A DNA stretch of 64,000 bases from JACVCJ01 sp052437175 (GTDB lineage Bacteria > Bacteroidota > Bacteroidia > CAIKAF01). The notes beneath the pieces are model-generated. The model was not told the DNA's origin. It did not search any database and saw only the letters and a program-made list of their open reading frames with translations. How positions within the stretch are numbered: the stretch's first letter is position 1; each line of letters opens with the position of its first letter. Shown piece by piece: positions 56,559 to 64,000 of the stretch. The DNA is taken from the NCBI GenBank assembly GCA_052437175.1, contig JBQVOK010000001.1, positions 687,733 to 751,732 of the forward strand, in the 5' to 3' direction. The position numbers were made by a program, and so were the translations under genes.

Positions 56559-59195
56559 ATGGATGAAATTACGTATATAGGTGAACACCTTTGGGCACAG
56601 ACATTAGGTAATATATTTATAGCACTGGCGCTGACTTTTTCGATCATCAGCACGGCCGGTTATTTCCTTTCGTTCAAACGCACCGGCGAAGAAGACTTCT
56701 GGCTGAAGCTTTCCCGCTGGTCATTCCGCATACACGCCTTCAGCATTTTTGCCATTTTCGGACTGCTGCTGTACATGCTCTTTAACCGGAACTTTGAATA
56801 CTATTACGTATGGTTCCACAGCAATACGGCCATGGCCTCCAAGTATATTCTTTCCTGCCTGTGGGAAGGGCAGGAGGGCAGTTTCCTGCTCTGGATGTTC
56901 TGGCACGCCGTGCTGGGACTTATTCTGCAGTTCACGGCCCGGCAGTGGGAAGGCCCGGTACTTATGATCATCAGCATTGTGCAGGTATTCCTGGTGAGTA
57001 TGATCCTGGGTATCGTGATCGGTCCGCTCGACCTTAAGATCGGAAGTAATCCCTTTGTGTTGCTGCGCGAGCAGGAAGACATGCGTTTTATGCCCTTCCT
57101 GCAGTCGGCCGATTACCTGGGCAAGATCGACGGCCGCGGTCTGAACCCCCTGCTGCAGAATTACTGGATGACCATACACCCGCCCACGCTTTTCCTGGGC
57201 TTTGCCTCCACCATTGTGCCGTTTGCTTATGCACTGGCAGGCCTGGTAAAAAAAGACTTTAACGGCTGGCTGAAACCGGCCCTGCCCTGGGCGCTTTTTG
57301 GCATCGGTATACTGGGTGCCGGTATCCTGATGGGTGGTGCCTGGGCCTACGAAGCCCTGAGCTTTGGCGGTTTCTGGGCCTGGGACCCGGTAGAGAACGC
57401 TTCCCTGGTGCCCTGGCTTACCCTGGTGGCCGGTACACACCTTATGGTGATCTACCGCAACAAAGGCACCTCGCTTTTCCTGGCTTTCCTGCTCATTATC
57501 CTCAGCTTCCAGCTGGTGCTGTGGAGTACCTATCTTACCCGTTCGGGCGTACTGGGCGAAAGCTCCGTACACGCCTTTACCGACCTGGGCATGAACGGGC
57601 AGCTGTTGCTCTTTGTATTTGCCTTTACCTGGCTGCCGGCCTTCCTCTTTAACATACAGCCCAAAACGCGCCGTTATTTCCTGATCGTATCCCTGCTGAC
57701 CTTTGTGGCGGGTATCATCTTCGGACTGAACAGCTATACGTTCTCGGCCTACCTGCTGCTGCTGCTCTTCGGTTTTGGCCTGGCCATGATCAATGCCAAG
57801 ATCTATTTCCCGTCTGCCAAAGAAGAAGAAGAATTCCTTTCGCGGGAGTTCATCCTGTTCCTGGGCGCGGTGATCCTGTTCCTGAGCGGGGTGTTCATCA
57901 TTTTTAGCACCAGTATGCCGGCCCTGAGCAAGTTCTTTGAACACATCCCTTCTGTATCAAAGATGTTTGCCGACCTCACCACACCGGATATCGAATTCTA
58001 CAATTCCGTGTCCATCTGGTTTGCCTACGGCATCCTGTTCCTCATGGCCATCGGGCAGTTCCTGAGGTATAAATCCACCCCGCTTTCCCTGCTCATAAAA
58101 CAAATACTGCCGGCATTGCTGCTGGCGCTGGGCGTTACAGTGTTTATTTCCGTTTTCAGCAACGATTTTCTCAAACGCTTCGACTATGCACTTATGTTCT
58201 TTACGGGCATACTGGCCGTTGTACTCAATGCCGATTACATACGCCAGGTGCTGAAACGCAAATGGAAAAGCTATGGTCCGCCCGTGGCCCATGCCGGTTT
58301 TGCGCTGATCATGCTGGGTGCCTTACTATCGGCCGGGCACAAACGTGTTATTTCGGAGAACAATGCCTCGGTGATCAAGCTGGACCGCCTGAACGAAGAC
58401 TTCAGCAACAACGAAAACATCCTGCTGCACAAAGGCGATACGGTACGCATGGGCGATTATATGGTTACCTATTCGCGTGACAGCGCCCAAGATAAGAACG
58501 CCTATTTCCTGGTGGATTATTACAAGGTGGAGAACGGCAGCTGGAACAAGGCCTTTACGCTTACACCGATGATCCAGACCAACCCGCGTTTCGGTAATGT
58601 GGCCGAACCTTCTACCAAGCATTTCTGGAACCGCGATATATATACGTACACACCCTATGCCGATATGGACAAGGTGAACCAGCTGATCAATCCGCAGCCC
58701 AAAGACAGCCTGGCTACCGACCCCGTACGCCAGGTGGGTACCTTTGAGGTGATGGAAGGCGATACCATTTACTGGGCTACGGCCTACTTTATTTTTGCCG
58801 ATCTGCGTTCACTCAGCAAGCTGGATACCTCGGCCAAAGTGGGCGACAGTACCCGCATCGACCTGCAGGGCGATTTTGTACTGACGGACCTGAAAGGCAA
58901 AAAACGCATATTGACACCGGGTATTTCCATTACTACGGCGGGCATACAGACCTTCCCGGCGATGGACGGAGAAACCGGGCTCAAAGTAGAGATCAGCCGC
59001 ATAAATCCCGATAAACGTAACGTAGAAGTAGTGCTGTACGAAGTACAGACGGCACGCCAGAAAGACTACATCATTATGCAGGCCATCGAGTTTCCCTGGA
59101 TCAATATACTGTGGCTGGGCTGCGTGCTGATGGTGATCGGCAGCTTTATGGCCATGGCAAAGCGCTTCGGAGAAAACCGCAAGGCCAATGCATAA
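56559..59195 (+). CDS. ccmF: Cytochrome c haem lyase CcmF / CcsA family
   Basis: Attaches haem to apocytochrome c. It is 878 residues with about 15 transmembrane helices. The WWD domain GGFWAWDPVENASLVPWL and the HPPTLFLGF helix are conserved. A large periplasmic domain of about 230 residues precedes the last helix (roughly residues 610-840), longer than in E. coli CcmF. The last helix ends LGCVLMVIGSFMAMAKR. No ccmG or ccmH follows. It overlaps the DUF2520 gene by eight bases. Confidence 0.92.
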   Translation: MDEITYIGEHLWAQTLGNIFIALALTFSIISTAGYFLSFKRTGEEDFWLKLSRWSFRIHAFSIFAIFGLLLYMLFNRNFEYYYVWFHSNTAMASKYILSCLWEGQEGSFLLWMFWHAVLGLILQFTARQWEGPVLMIISIVQVFLVSMILGIVIGPLDLKIGSNPFVLLREQEDMRFMPFLQSADYLGKIDGRGLNPLLQNYWMTIHPPTLFLGFASTIVPFAYALAGLVKKDFNGWLKPALPWALFGIGILGAGILMGGAWAYEALSFGGFWAWDPVENASLVPWLTLVAGTHLMVIYRNKGTSLFLAFLLIILSFQLVLWSTYLTRSGVLGESSVHAFTDLGMNGQLLLFVFAFTWLPAFLFNIQPKTRRYFLIVSLLTFVAGIIFGLNSYTFSAYLLLLLFGFGLAMINAKIYFPSAKEEEEFLSREFILFLGAVILFLSGVFIIFSTSMPALSKFFEHIPSVSKMFADLTTPDIEFYNSVSIWFAYGILFLMAIGQFLRYKSTPLSLLIKQILPALLLALGVTVFISVFSNDFLKRFDYALMFFTGILAVVLNADYIRQVLKRKWKSYGPPVAHAGFALIMLGALLSAGHKRVISENNASVIKLDRLNEDFSNNENILLHKGDTVRMGDYMVTYSRDSAQDKNAYFLVDYYKVENGSWNKAFTLTPMIQTNPRFGNVAEPSTKHFWNRDIYTYTPYADMDKVNQLINPQPKDSLATDPVRQVGTFEVMEGDTIYWATAYFIFADLRSLSKLDTSAKVGDSTRIDLQGDFVLTDLKGKKRILTPGISITTAGIQTFPAMDGETGLKVEISRINPDKRNVEVVLYEVQTARQKDYIIMQAIEFPWINILWLGCVLMVIGSFMAMAKRFGENRKANA

Positions 59196-59952
59196 GACCA
59201 TTGGTATACTCGGCAACGGAAAACTGGCTAAAGCACTGGCGCAACGCCTGCGGACCACCGGCCGGGGACCTTTGTTCGTAGCCGCCCGCAGCTGGACGAA
59301 CGAAAAACGGGAACAGTTCAACAATATCTCGCTGTATGAGCTGGGCGAAGCACTTCCCGAGACGGATATACTTTTTTTCTGTGTAAGCGACAGTGCCATC
59401 ACTGCATTGGCGGAACAGTATTCGGCAACAGCGATCAATATACACTGTTCGGGTGCCATGCCGCTCGGGCTGTTGCCTGATGGTACTGTGGGAAGGGCCG
59501 TGGTATGGCCGGTACACAGTTTTACCCGGAACGATACCGACTGGACAGATATTCCCATAGCCGTTGATGCAGAGCCGGAACAAAATTTACGTATAGTTAT
59601 GGAACTCTGTGGCAGTATCAGCGGCGGAGTGATACGGGAAATGAAAGACGAAGAGCGCAAACAGCTGCACCTGGCCGCGGTGTTCGTTTCCAATTTTACC
59701 AATGCCATGTTTGCCGCTGCAGAAGAGATCCTGGAGCAGGACGAAAAAAAGATGCAGATGCTGTTGCCACTACTAAAAGACACGGCAATGCGCTACGAAG
59801 GAACGAAGGCGGCGGAATTACAGACCGGTCCGGCCTTACGGGGCGACGAAGCCACGATGGCGCGTCACAAAAAATACCTGGAAAAGCATACTTTACTTAA
59901 CATATTGTACAGCGCCGTATCCGATTATATCCGCACGCTTCGTAAACCGTAG
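59188..59952 (+). CDS. Rossmann-like / DUF2520 family protein
   Basis: A 254-residue protein resembling NADP-binding dehydrogenases. The N-terminal part has IGILGNGKLAKALAQRL and DILFFCVSDSAITALAEQY, NIHCSGAMPLGLLPDG and VWPVHSFTRND. The C-terminal half is the helical DUF2520 (LHLAAVFVSNFTNAMFAAAEEIL, then RGDEATMARHKKYLE). The family looks like ketopantoate/pyrroline-carboxylate reductase relatives, but no substrate is established. It overlaps ccmF by eight bases, so it is probably in the same transcript. Confidence 0.88.
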   Translation: MHKTIGILGNGKLAKALAQRLRTTGRGPLFVAARSWTNEKREQFNNISLYELGEALPETDILFFCVSDSAITALAEQYSATAINIHCSGAMPLGLLPDGTVGRAVVWPVHSFTRNDTDWTDIPIAVDAEPEQNLRIVMELCGSISGGVIREMKDEERKQLHLAAVFVSNFTNAMFAAAEEILEQDEKKMQMLLPLLKDTAMRYEGTKAAELQTGPALRGDEATMARHKKYLEKHTLLNILYSAVSDYIRTLRKP

Positions 59953-59955
59953 CGT

Positions 59956-59984
59956 ACAGCTCAGCGCTGAGAGTTATAAGCTGT
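59956..59984. other. Hairpin between convergent genes
   Basis: ACAGCT (59956-59961) pairs with AGCTGT (59979-59984), and CTCAGCGCTGAG (59960-59971) is a perfect palindrome. There is no T-run, so termination is uncertain. Confidence 0.45.
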
Positions 59985-60705
59985 CTTGTGGTTTACGGGC
60001 ATAGAACGCTTTCAGTATCGGTCCACGCCAGCCTTTATGCGATACATAATGTGTATCCGAAAATCCGTTTTTCTGCAGGAGTGCCAGCAGGGCCGAAGGT
60101 TGCAAAAAGCGGCTGACACTGCGCACCAGGTACGAAAAAATACGGCTTTCACCCGTGAGCAGGGTACAGAAGGGCAGTATAAATCCATACCCGAGCACTT
60201 TCCAGTACAATTTAGACCAGGCATTTTCACTTAAAGAATAGTCATGGATCAGGAGCTTTCCGCCCGGTTTAAGTATACGGTACAAATTTCGTATACATGT
60301 TTCGTAGTCAGGCATATTGCGTAATCCATAGGCCATAAAGATCGCATCCACACTGTTTTCTTCATAGGGCAGCTGCATGGCGTCGTACAGCAGGAATTCC
60401 GTTTTCCCGCTTTCGTTCTCTGCACGGAATTTTTCACGGGCGGCCCGCAGCATTTCTTCCGAATTATCGATCCCGGTAATTTTCCCGCTGCTTATAAAAG
60501 GCAGCAGAGCGGCCGTACTTTTGCCGGTACCGCAGCAGAGGTCCAGCACAGTTTCATTGCCCTTAAGCTGTAGCAGCGACGCGCTTTTCTCCAGGTCAAA
60601 GCCGTAACCCTGGCTCAAACCCGTGGCCAGATCGTATCTTCGTGCGATCTTGTTGAACTCTTTCGGGACGATCGCTTTATTTTCGATAAGAAGTGTGACT
60701 GACAT
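59974..60705 (-). CDS. UbiE/MenG-like class I methyltransferase
   Basis: A 243-residue SAM-dependent methyltransferase. The start at 60705 (MSVTLLIENKAIVPKEFNKIARRYD in part) is family-like. SAM motif I is TVLDLCCGTGKSTAALLPF; the UbiE signature VDAIFMAYGLRNMPDYETC and LKPGGKLLIHDYS follow. UbiE/MenG methylates demethylmenaquinone. The C-terminal part differs from classical UbiE, and the gene is divergent from the carotenoid genes, so a methylation in carotenoid or quinone metabolism are both possible. Confidence 0.85.
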   Translation of the reverse strand: MSVTLLIENKAIVPKEFNKIARRYDLATGLSQGYGFDLEKSASLLQLKGNETVLDLCCGTGKSTAALLPFISSGKITGIDNSEEMLRAAREKFRAENESGKTEFLLYDAMQLPYEENSVDAIFMAYGLRNMPDYETCIRNLYRILKPGGKLLIHDYSLSENAWSKLYWKVLGYGFILPFCTLLTGESRIFSYLVRSVSRFLQPSALLALLQKNGFSDTHYVSHKGWRGPILKAFYARKPQDSL

Positions 60706-60760
60706 ACAAGAAGATTTGAAATAATTTAGAAAGGTAAACAAAAGTGGCGTCATTTTGTTC

Positions 60761-60768
60761 TACCTTTC
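60761..60768 (+). promoter_or_regulatory. -7 box of the carotenoid operon
   Basis: TACCTTTC, one base from consensus, 19 bases before the crtI GTG. An overlapping TACCTTTC-like box on the minus strand at about 60729-60736 serves the divergent methyltransferase. Confidence 0.5.
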
Positions 60769-60772
60769 CATC

Positions 60773-60790
60773 ATGCAATCTACAAAGTGA
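60773..60790 (+). CDS. Possible five-codon leader ORF before crtI
   Basis: ATG CAA TCT ACA AAG TGA encodes MQSTK; its TGA overlaps the crtI start codon (GTGA). It begins about five bases after the -7 box, at the expected transcription start. If translated, it would feed ribosomes onto the GTG of crtI. Confidence 0.35.
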   Translation: MQSTK

Positions 60791-62328
60791 AAGCAAAAAA
60801 AGTTGTCATTATAGGCTCGGGACTGGGCGCATTATCTACAGCGCTGCGTTTAACAACGGCAGGCTACCGCGATATTACCATACTGGAAAAGTACCATCAG
60901 GCAGGCGGCAGGCTCAACGAACTGCGCAGCGAGGGTTTTACCTTTGACATGGGGCCGTCGTTCTTTTCGATGTCGTACGAGTTCGACGAGCTTTTCCAAT
61001 CCTGCAACATGCCCAATCCGTTGCAGTACCGTAAGCTCGATCCGCTGTACACCGTACATTTTGCCGGCAGCGATAAACGCTATTCGGTAACTACCGACCT
61101 GCAGCAGCTGGCCCGCGAATTTGCAGAAATAGAACCGGGTTTCCTGGATAAAGTGGAGAAATACCTGCAGAATGCCGGCGCTATTTTTCACGATACGGAA
61201 GAAATTGTGATCAAAAGCAATTTCGATTCCCGGCTGGAATACCTGCTCGCCCTGGCCCGTGTACCCTGGAAGCATGCACCGCGTATGTTCCGCACCATGT
61301 GGGCCGACCTGGATAAAAGTTTCGATTCACACGAAGTAAAGGTGATCCTGTCGCTGGTGGCCTTTTTCCTGGGCGCCACACCCTTTGATACGCCGGCCGT
61401 GTACAAGCTGCTGAGCTATACTGAGCTGAAACACGACGGTTACTGGAACATCGAAGGCGGTATGTACCGCATTACCGAAAAAATACAGGAAGAACTGCTG
61501 CGCCGCGGCGTACGTTTTGTATTCAATACCGAAATTACGTCGGTACGCACAGAGGGCACCCGTGCCGTTTTTGCCGACGCCGCAGGTACCGAATACCCGG
61601 CAGACCTATATGTTGTGAACAGCGATGCGGCCGCTTTCCGCGGACAGGTATTGAAGCGGAAGGCCTTCTCCGAAGAAAAACTCGACCGGATGGAGTGGAC
61701 ACTTTCGCCCTTTACCATTTACCTGGGCGTACAGGGGAAAATTCCTCAGCTGGCACACCACAACTATTTCCTGGGCGATAATTTCAGGGATTATGCAGAT
61801 AAGATCTTTAAAATGTCTGTAAACCCGGAGAAACCCTATTATTACGTAAACGTAAGTTCCCGTTCCAATCCGGGTACCGCACCGGAGGGCTGCGAAAACC
61901 TGTTTATCCTGTGCCCGGTGCCGGACCTGCGTTACAAACCCGACTGGAGCGATGCCGGACAGCTTGCCGACACCATCATCAGCGATCTGTCCGCACGGGT
62001 GAACTTCGATATAAAAGCCAATGTCCTTACGCGCACCGTGCTTACGCCGGCCGACTGGCAGCAGCGTTTTAACCTGTACCGGGGCAGCGGGCTGGGACTG
62101 GCACACGGTCTCAACCAGGTGGGCGGCTTTCGTCCGCGCAACAAAGACGAAGAATTCAGCAATGTATATTATGTGGGGGCCAGCACCACGCCGGGCACGG
62201 GGCTGCCTATGGTAGTTATCGGGTCGCGCCTGGTAAGCGAACGTATTGCAAAAGATTTCGGAACTTTATCCCCGACTGAACAAAAGGAGGCATCTCTTGT
62301 TTCATCTTTAAACAGCAACACCCAATGA
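60787..62328 (+). CDS. crtI: Phytoene desaturase (CrtI)
   Basis: Introduces double bonds into phytoene to make lycopene, using FAD. It is 513 residues with an N-terminal FAD-binding motif VVIIGSGLGALSTALRLTTAGY, ILEKYHQAGGRLNE, FDMGPSFFSM, the central GYWNIEGGMYRITEKI and the C-terminal NVYYVGASTTPGTGLPMVVIGSRLVSERI, all typical of bacterial CrtI. The start codon is GTG. It heads the crtI-crtB-lycopene cyclase operon; the stop overlaps crtB by four bases. Confidence 0.96.
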   Translation: MKAKKVVIIGSGLGALSTALRLTTAGYRDITILEKYHQAGGRLNELRSEGFTFDMGPSFFSMSYEFDELFQSCNMPNPLQYRKLDPLYTVHFAGSDKRYSVTTDLQQLAREFAEIEPGFLDKVEKYLQNAGAIFHDTEEIVIKSNFDSRLEYLLALARVPWKHAPRMFRTMWADLDKSFDSHEVKVILSLVAFFLGATPFDTPAVYKLLSYTELKHDGYWNIEGGMYRITEKIQEELLRRGVRFVFNTEITSVRTEGTRAVFADAAGTEYPADLYVVNSDAAAFRGQVLKRKAFSEEKLDRMEWTLSPFTIYLGVQGKIPQLAHHNYFLGDNFRDYADKIFKMSVNPEKPYYYVNVSSRSNPGTAPEGCENLFILCPVPDLRYKPDWSDAGQLADTIISDLSARVNFDIKANVLTRTVLTPADWQQRFNLYRGSGLGLAHGLNQVGGFRPRNKDEEFSNVYYVGASTTPGTGLPMVVIGSRLVSERIAKDFGTLSPTEQKEASLVSSLNSNTQ

Positions 62329-63167
62329 ACCAGATCGCGCTTTTTGACAAGGTATCCTACAAATCGGCCCAGGTGGTGACCATGCGTTACAGCACGTCGT
62401 TCTCCCTGGGTATACGCATGCTCGACCACAGTATGCGTGCTCCCGTGTATGCCATTTACGGCTACGTACGTTTTGCCGACGAGATCGTAGACACTTTTCA
62501 TGAGCAGGACAAGGCCCAGCTGCTGAAAGAATTCAGCGAAGAGACCTGGAAAGCCCTGGACCGCGGTATTTCCATGAACCCGGTGATACATGCCTTCCAG
62601 GATACGGTAAAAAAATACGGTATAGACCGGGAGCTGATCCAGGCCTTCCTGGACAGCATGGAGATGGACCTGGCCGGGCAGAATTACGATCATGCGCTGT
62701 ACCAGAAATACATTTACGGTTCGGCCGAAGTAGTGGGGCTCATGTGCCTGCATGTATTCTGCGGCGGCGACCGCAGCCTGTACGAACGCCTGTACCATTC
62801 CGCGCGCAGCCTGGGCGCAGCTTTTCAGAAGGTGAACTTCCTGCGCGACCTGAAAGACGATCATGCCGAGCGGGGCCGCATGTATTTTCCCGGGGTGGAT
62901 TTTGCACGCTTCACAGCCAATGACAAAAAACTGATCGAGCAGGACATCCGCCGCGATTTCGAGGACGCCCTGCGGGGTATCCGTCAGCTGCCCGCAGAGT
63001 CGCGCAAGGGCGTATACCTGGCCTACCGCTATTATACCAAGCTGTTCCGCAAGATCTGCCGTAAAGAGCCGGAGTCTATCCTGCAGGAACGTATCCGCAT
63101 CAACGGGGCGGGAAAGATGTACATCCTGGCTAAATCCTACGCACGTTATACCATCAATTTCTTTTAA
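62325..63167 (+). CDS. crtB: Phytoene/squalene synthase (CrtB)
   Basis: Condenses two geranylgeranyl diphosphates into phytoene. It is 280 residues. Both Mg-diphosphate binding motifs are present: YVRFADEIVDTF (DEIVD) and LRDLKDDHAERGRMYFP (DLKDD). A squalene-type synthase is the main alternative but the operon context points to phytoene. The stop shares one base with the next start (TAATG). Confidence 0.95.
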   Translation: MNQIALFDKVSYKSAQVVTMRYSTSFSLGIRMLDHSMRAPVYAIYGYVRFADEIVDTFHEQDKAQLLKEFSEETWKALDRGISMNPVIHAFQDTVKKYGIDRELIQAFLDSMEMDLAGQNYDHALYQKYIYGSAEVVGLMCLHVFCGGDRSLYERLYHSARSLGAAFQKVNFLRDLKDDHAERGRMYFPGVDFARFTANDKKLIEQDIRRDFEDALRGIRQLPAESRKGVYLAYRYYTKLFRKICRKEPESILQERIRINGAGKMYILAKSYARYTINFF

Positions 63168-63853
63168 TGGCCGGGTCCTATACCTATCTGCTCATTGACC
63201 TGGGGGCCTGGCTTTTTCCGCTGCTGCTCAGTTTCGACAAAAAGGTGGCCTTTTACCGCCACTGGCCGGCGGTGTTCAGAGCGATCGCACTAACGGCGCT
63301 GCCTTTCCTGGTATGGGACTACTTTAAAACGGATGCCGGGGTCTGGGCCTTTGCGCCGGACAAGGTCTGCGGCCTGTATATAGGTAACCTGCCGCTGGAA
63401 GAATGCCTCTTCTTTATTATAGTACCTTATAACGTACTTTTTATTGCAGCCTGCCTGGAGGCATATTTCGGCGAAAGGCTGCAGCAGGCGGGCAAGCGCT
63501 TTGCCCTGGCGGTACCGGTGCTCGCGCTCGTACTTATGGTACTGCATTACGACAAGGCATATACACTGGCAGTCTCCGCAGCGGTATGCATCTATACGGT
63601 ATTCTATATACGTATGCTGAAGGGAGAGCGCCTGGGTATGCTTTTGGTGACTTACCTGGTGCACCTGCTGCCTTTTTTCCTGATGAACGGTCTGCTTACG
63701 GCGATACCGGTGGTAATGTATAACGAAAAAGAATACATGGGCTACCGCTTCGGAACGGTACCTGCAGAAGACACGTTGTACAGTTATGCCATGCTTTTAT
63801 CGTACCTGGGCTGGTATTATTACTTCCGCGGAAGGAGCGGAAAAACGCGCTGA
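63167..63853 (+). CDS. Lycopene cyclase, fused CrtYc-CrtYd type
   Basis: A 228-residue membrane protein with six or seven helices in two related halves. Each half carries the cyclase motif with acidic pair: GNLPLEECLFFIIVPYN (Glu-Glu) in the first and GTVPAEDTLYSYAMLL (Glu-Asp) in the second. This is the fused heterodimeric type of lycopene beta-cyclase, turning lycopene into beta-carotene. No hydroxylase or ketolase follows inside the window. Confidence 0.9.
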   Translation: MAGSYTYLLIDLGAWLFPLLLSFDKKVAFYRHWPAVFRAIALTALPFLVWDYFKTDAGVWAFAPDKVCGLYIGNLPLEECLFFIIVPYNVLFIAACLEAYFGERLQQAGKRFALAVPVLALVLMVLHYDKAYTLAVSAAVCIYTVFYIRMLKGERLGMLLVTYLVHLLPFFLMNGLLTAIPVVMYNEKEYMGYRFGTVPAEDTLYSYAMLLSYLGWYYYFRGRSGKTR

Positions 63854-63952
63854 GCGGCGCATTTCGGGAAAGGGGACTATACGAAAACTGAAAATTTTAC
63901 CCTTGTAAATCTGCGTATTAGTAAAAAAGGTCAAAAAAAGTTTGCGTAGAAG

Positions 63953-63982
63953 TTTGCGGAATGAAAAAAGCCCTTACCTTTG
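63953..63982 (+). promoter_or_regulatory. Promoter of a gene beyond the window
   Basis: TTTG (63953-63956), 18 bases, TACCTTTG (63975-63982). Strong match, only 18 bases before the window end; the gene it drives lies outside. The stretch 63854-63952 shows no gene. Confidence 0.7.
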
Positions 63983-64000
63983 CAGCCCGATTCGATGATA

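Noticed and set aside
63961..64000. A short ATG frame at the window end (MKKALTFAARFDD)
   Set aside because: It overlaps a strong promoter (-7 box 63975-63982) and is cut by the window edge, so coding is unlikely.
1..64000. tRNA, rRNA, CRISPR arrays, insertion sequences or prophage
   Set aside because: No clover-leaf-like segments, direct-repeat arrays, transposases or terminal inverted repeats were recognised by eye. The one tyrosine recombinase is a housekeeping XerD, and the tailspike-like gene stands without other phage genes.

Overview
The window looks like ordinary chromosome from a member of the Bacteroidota, probably the Chitinophagaceae or a close relative. The evidence is a promoter signature that recurs throughout (a TAnnTTTG -7 box, often with TTTG about 19 bases upstream), three exported proteins with type IX secretion signals (two type A, one type B/gliding-type), many signal peptides ending in an alanine-glutamine or lipobox motif, a CrtI-CrtB-CrtYcd carotenoid cluster, and Bacteroidota-typical families (DUF6157, DUF6134, CcmF/CcsA). 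I see no tRNA, rRNA, insertion sequence, prophage or CRISPR array. Genes are dense, with many 1-8 base start/stop overlaps.

Layout. 73-3894: a Mn/Zn/Fe ABC importer (lipoprotein, ATPase, two permeases); the first permease carries a complete DtxR/MntR-like metal-sensor domain at its C terminus. 3817-9804: cysQ, ddl, a membrane PASTA protein, a large T9SS protein and rluD. 9801-16665: a hypothetical exported protein, prolyl oligopeptidase, xerD, aroQ and a cation P-type ATPase. 16740-21287: small exported hypotheticals and a two-gene operon of a tailspike-like beta-helix protein and a T9SS protein. 21516-24034: an exported sulfatase with its own lipoprotein formylglycine-generating enzyme. 24443-28930: an AraC regulator, a candidate structured RNA, a ChaN-family protein and hypotheticals. 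29268-31814: a tandemly duplicated module of an AraC-type regulator with a long conserved leader plus a CsbD-like stress protein. 31949-38341: miaE, an outer-membrane barrel, a lipoprotein, an Rrf2 regulator with truncated haemoglobin, and a T9SS type B protein. 38495-44637: saccharopine dehydrogenase family, DUF423, thioredoxin-fold protein, comB, gcvT, glyA. 44767-50021: a DUF6134 protein and a MarR-controlled tripartite ABC exporter with TolC. 50126-52814: rpsF-rpsR-rplI, an rRNA-type methyltransferase and recR. 52855-54177: YigZ and an exported superoxide dismutase. 54305-59952: cytochrome c maturation genes ccmB, ccmC, a ccmD-like gene, ccmE and ccmF, then a DUF2520 protein. 59974-63853: a UbiE-like methyltransferase divergent from crtI-crtB-lycopene cyclase. 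The last 150 bases hold a strong promoter for a gene outside the window.

The most unusual points are the permease-metalloregulator fusion, the duplicated regulator/CsbD module with its terminator-like leader, a possible free-standing structured RNA at 25322-25476, a cysteine-type CcmE (CxxxY), a repeated 14-base operator in the MarR locus, an operator-like dyad in the Rrf2 promoter, and a five-codon ORF whose stop overlaps the GTG start of crtI. All assignments rest on reading motifs and family resemblance by eye; no database search was run.
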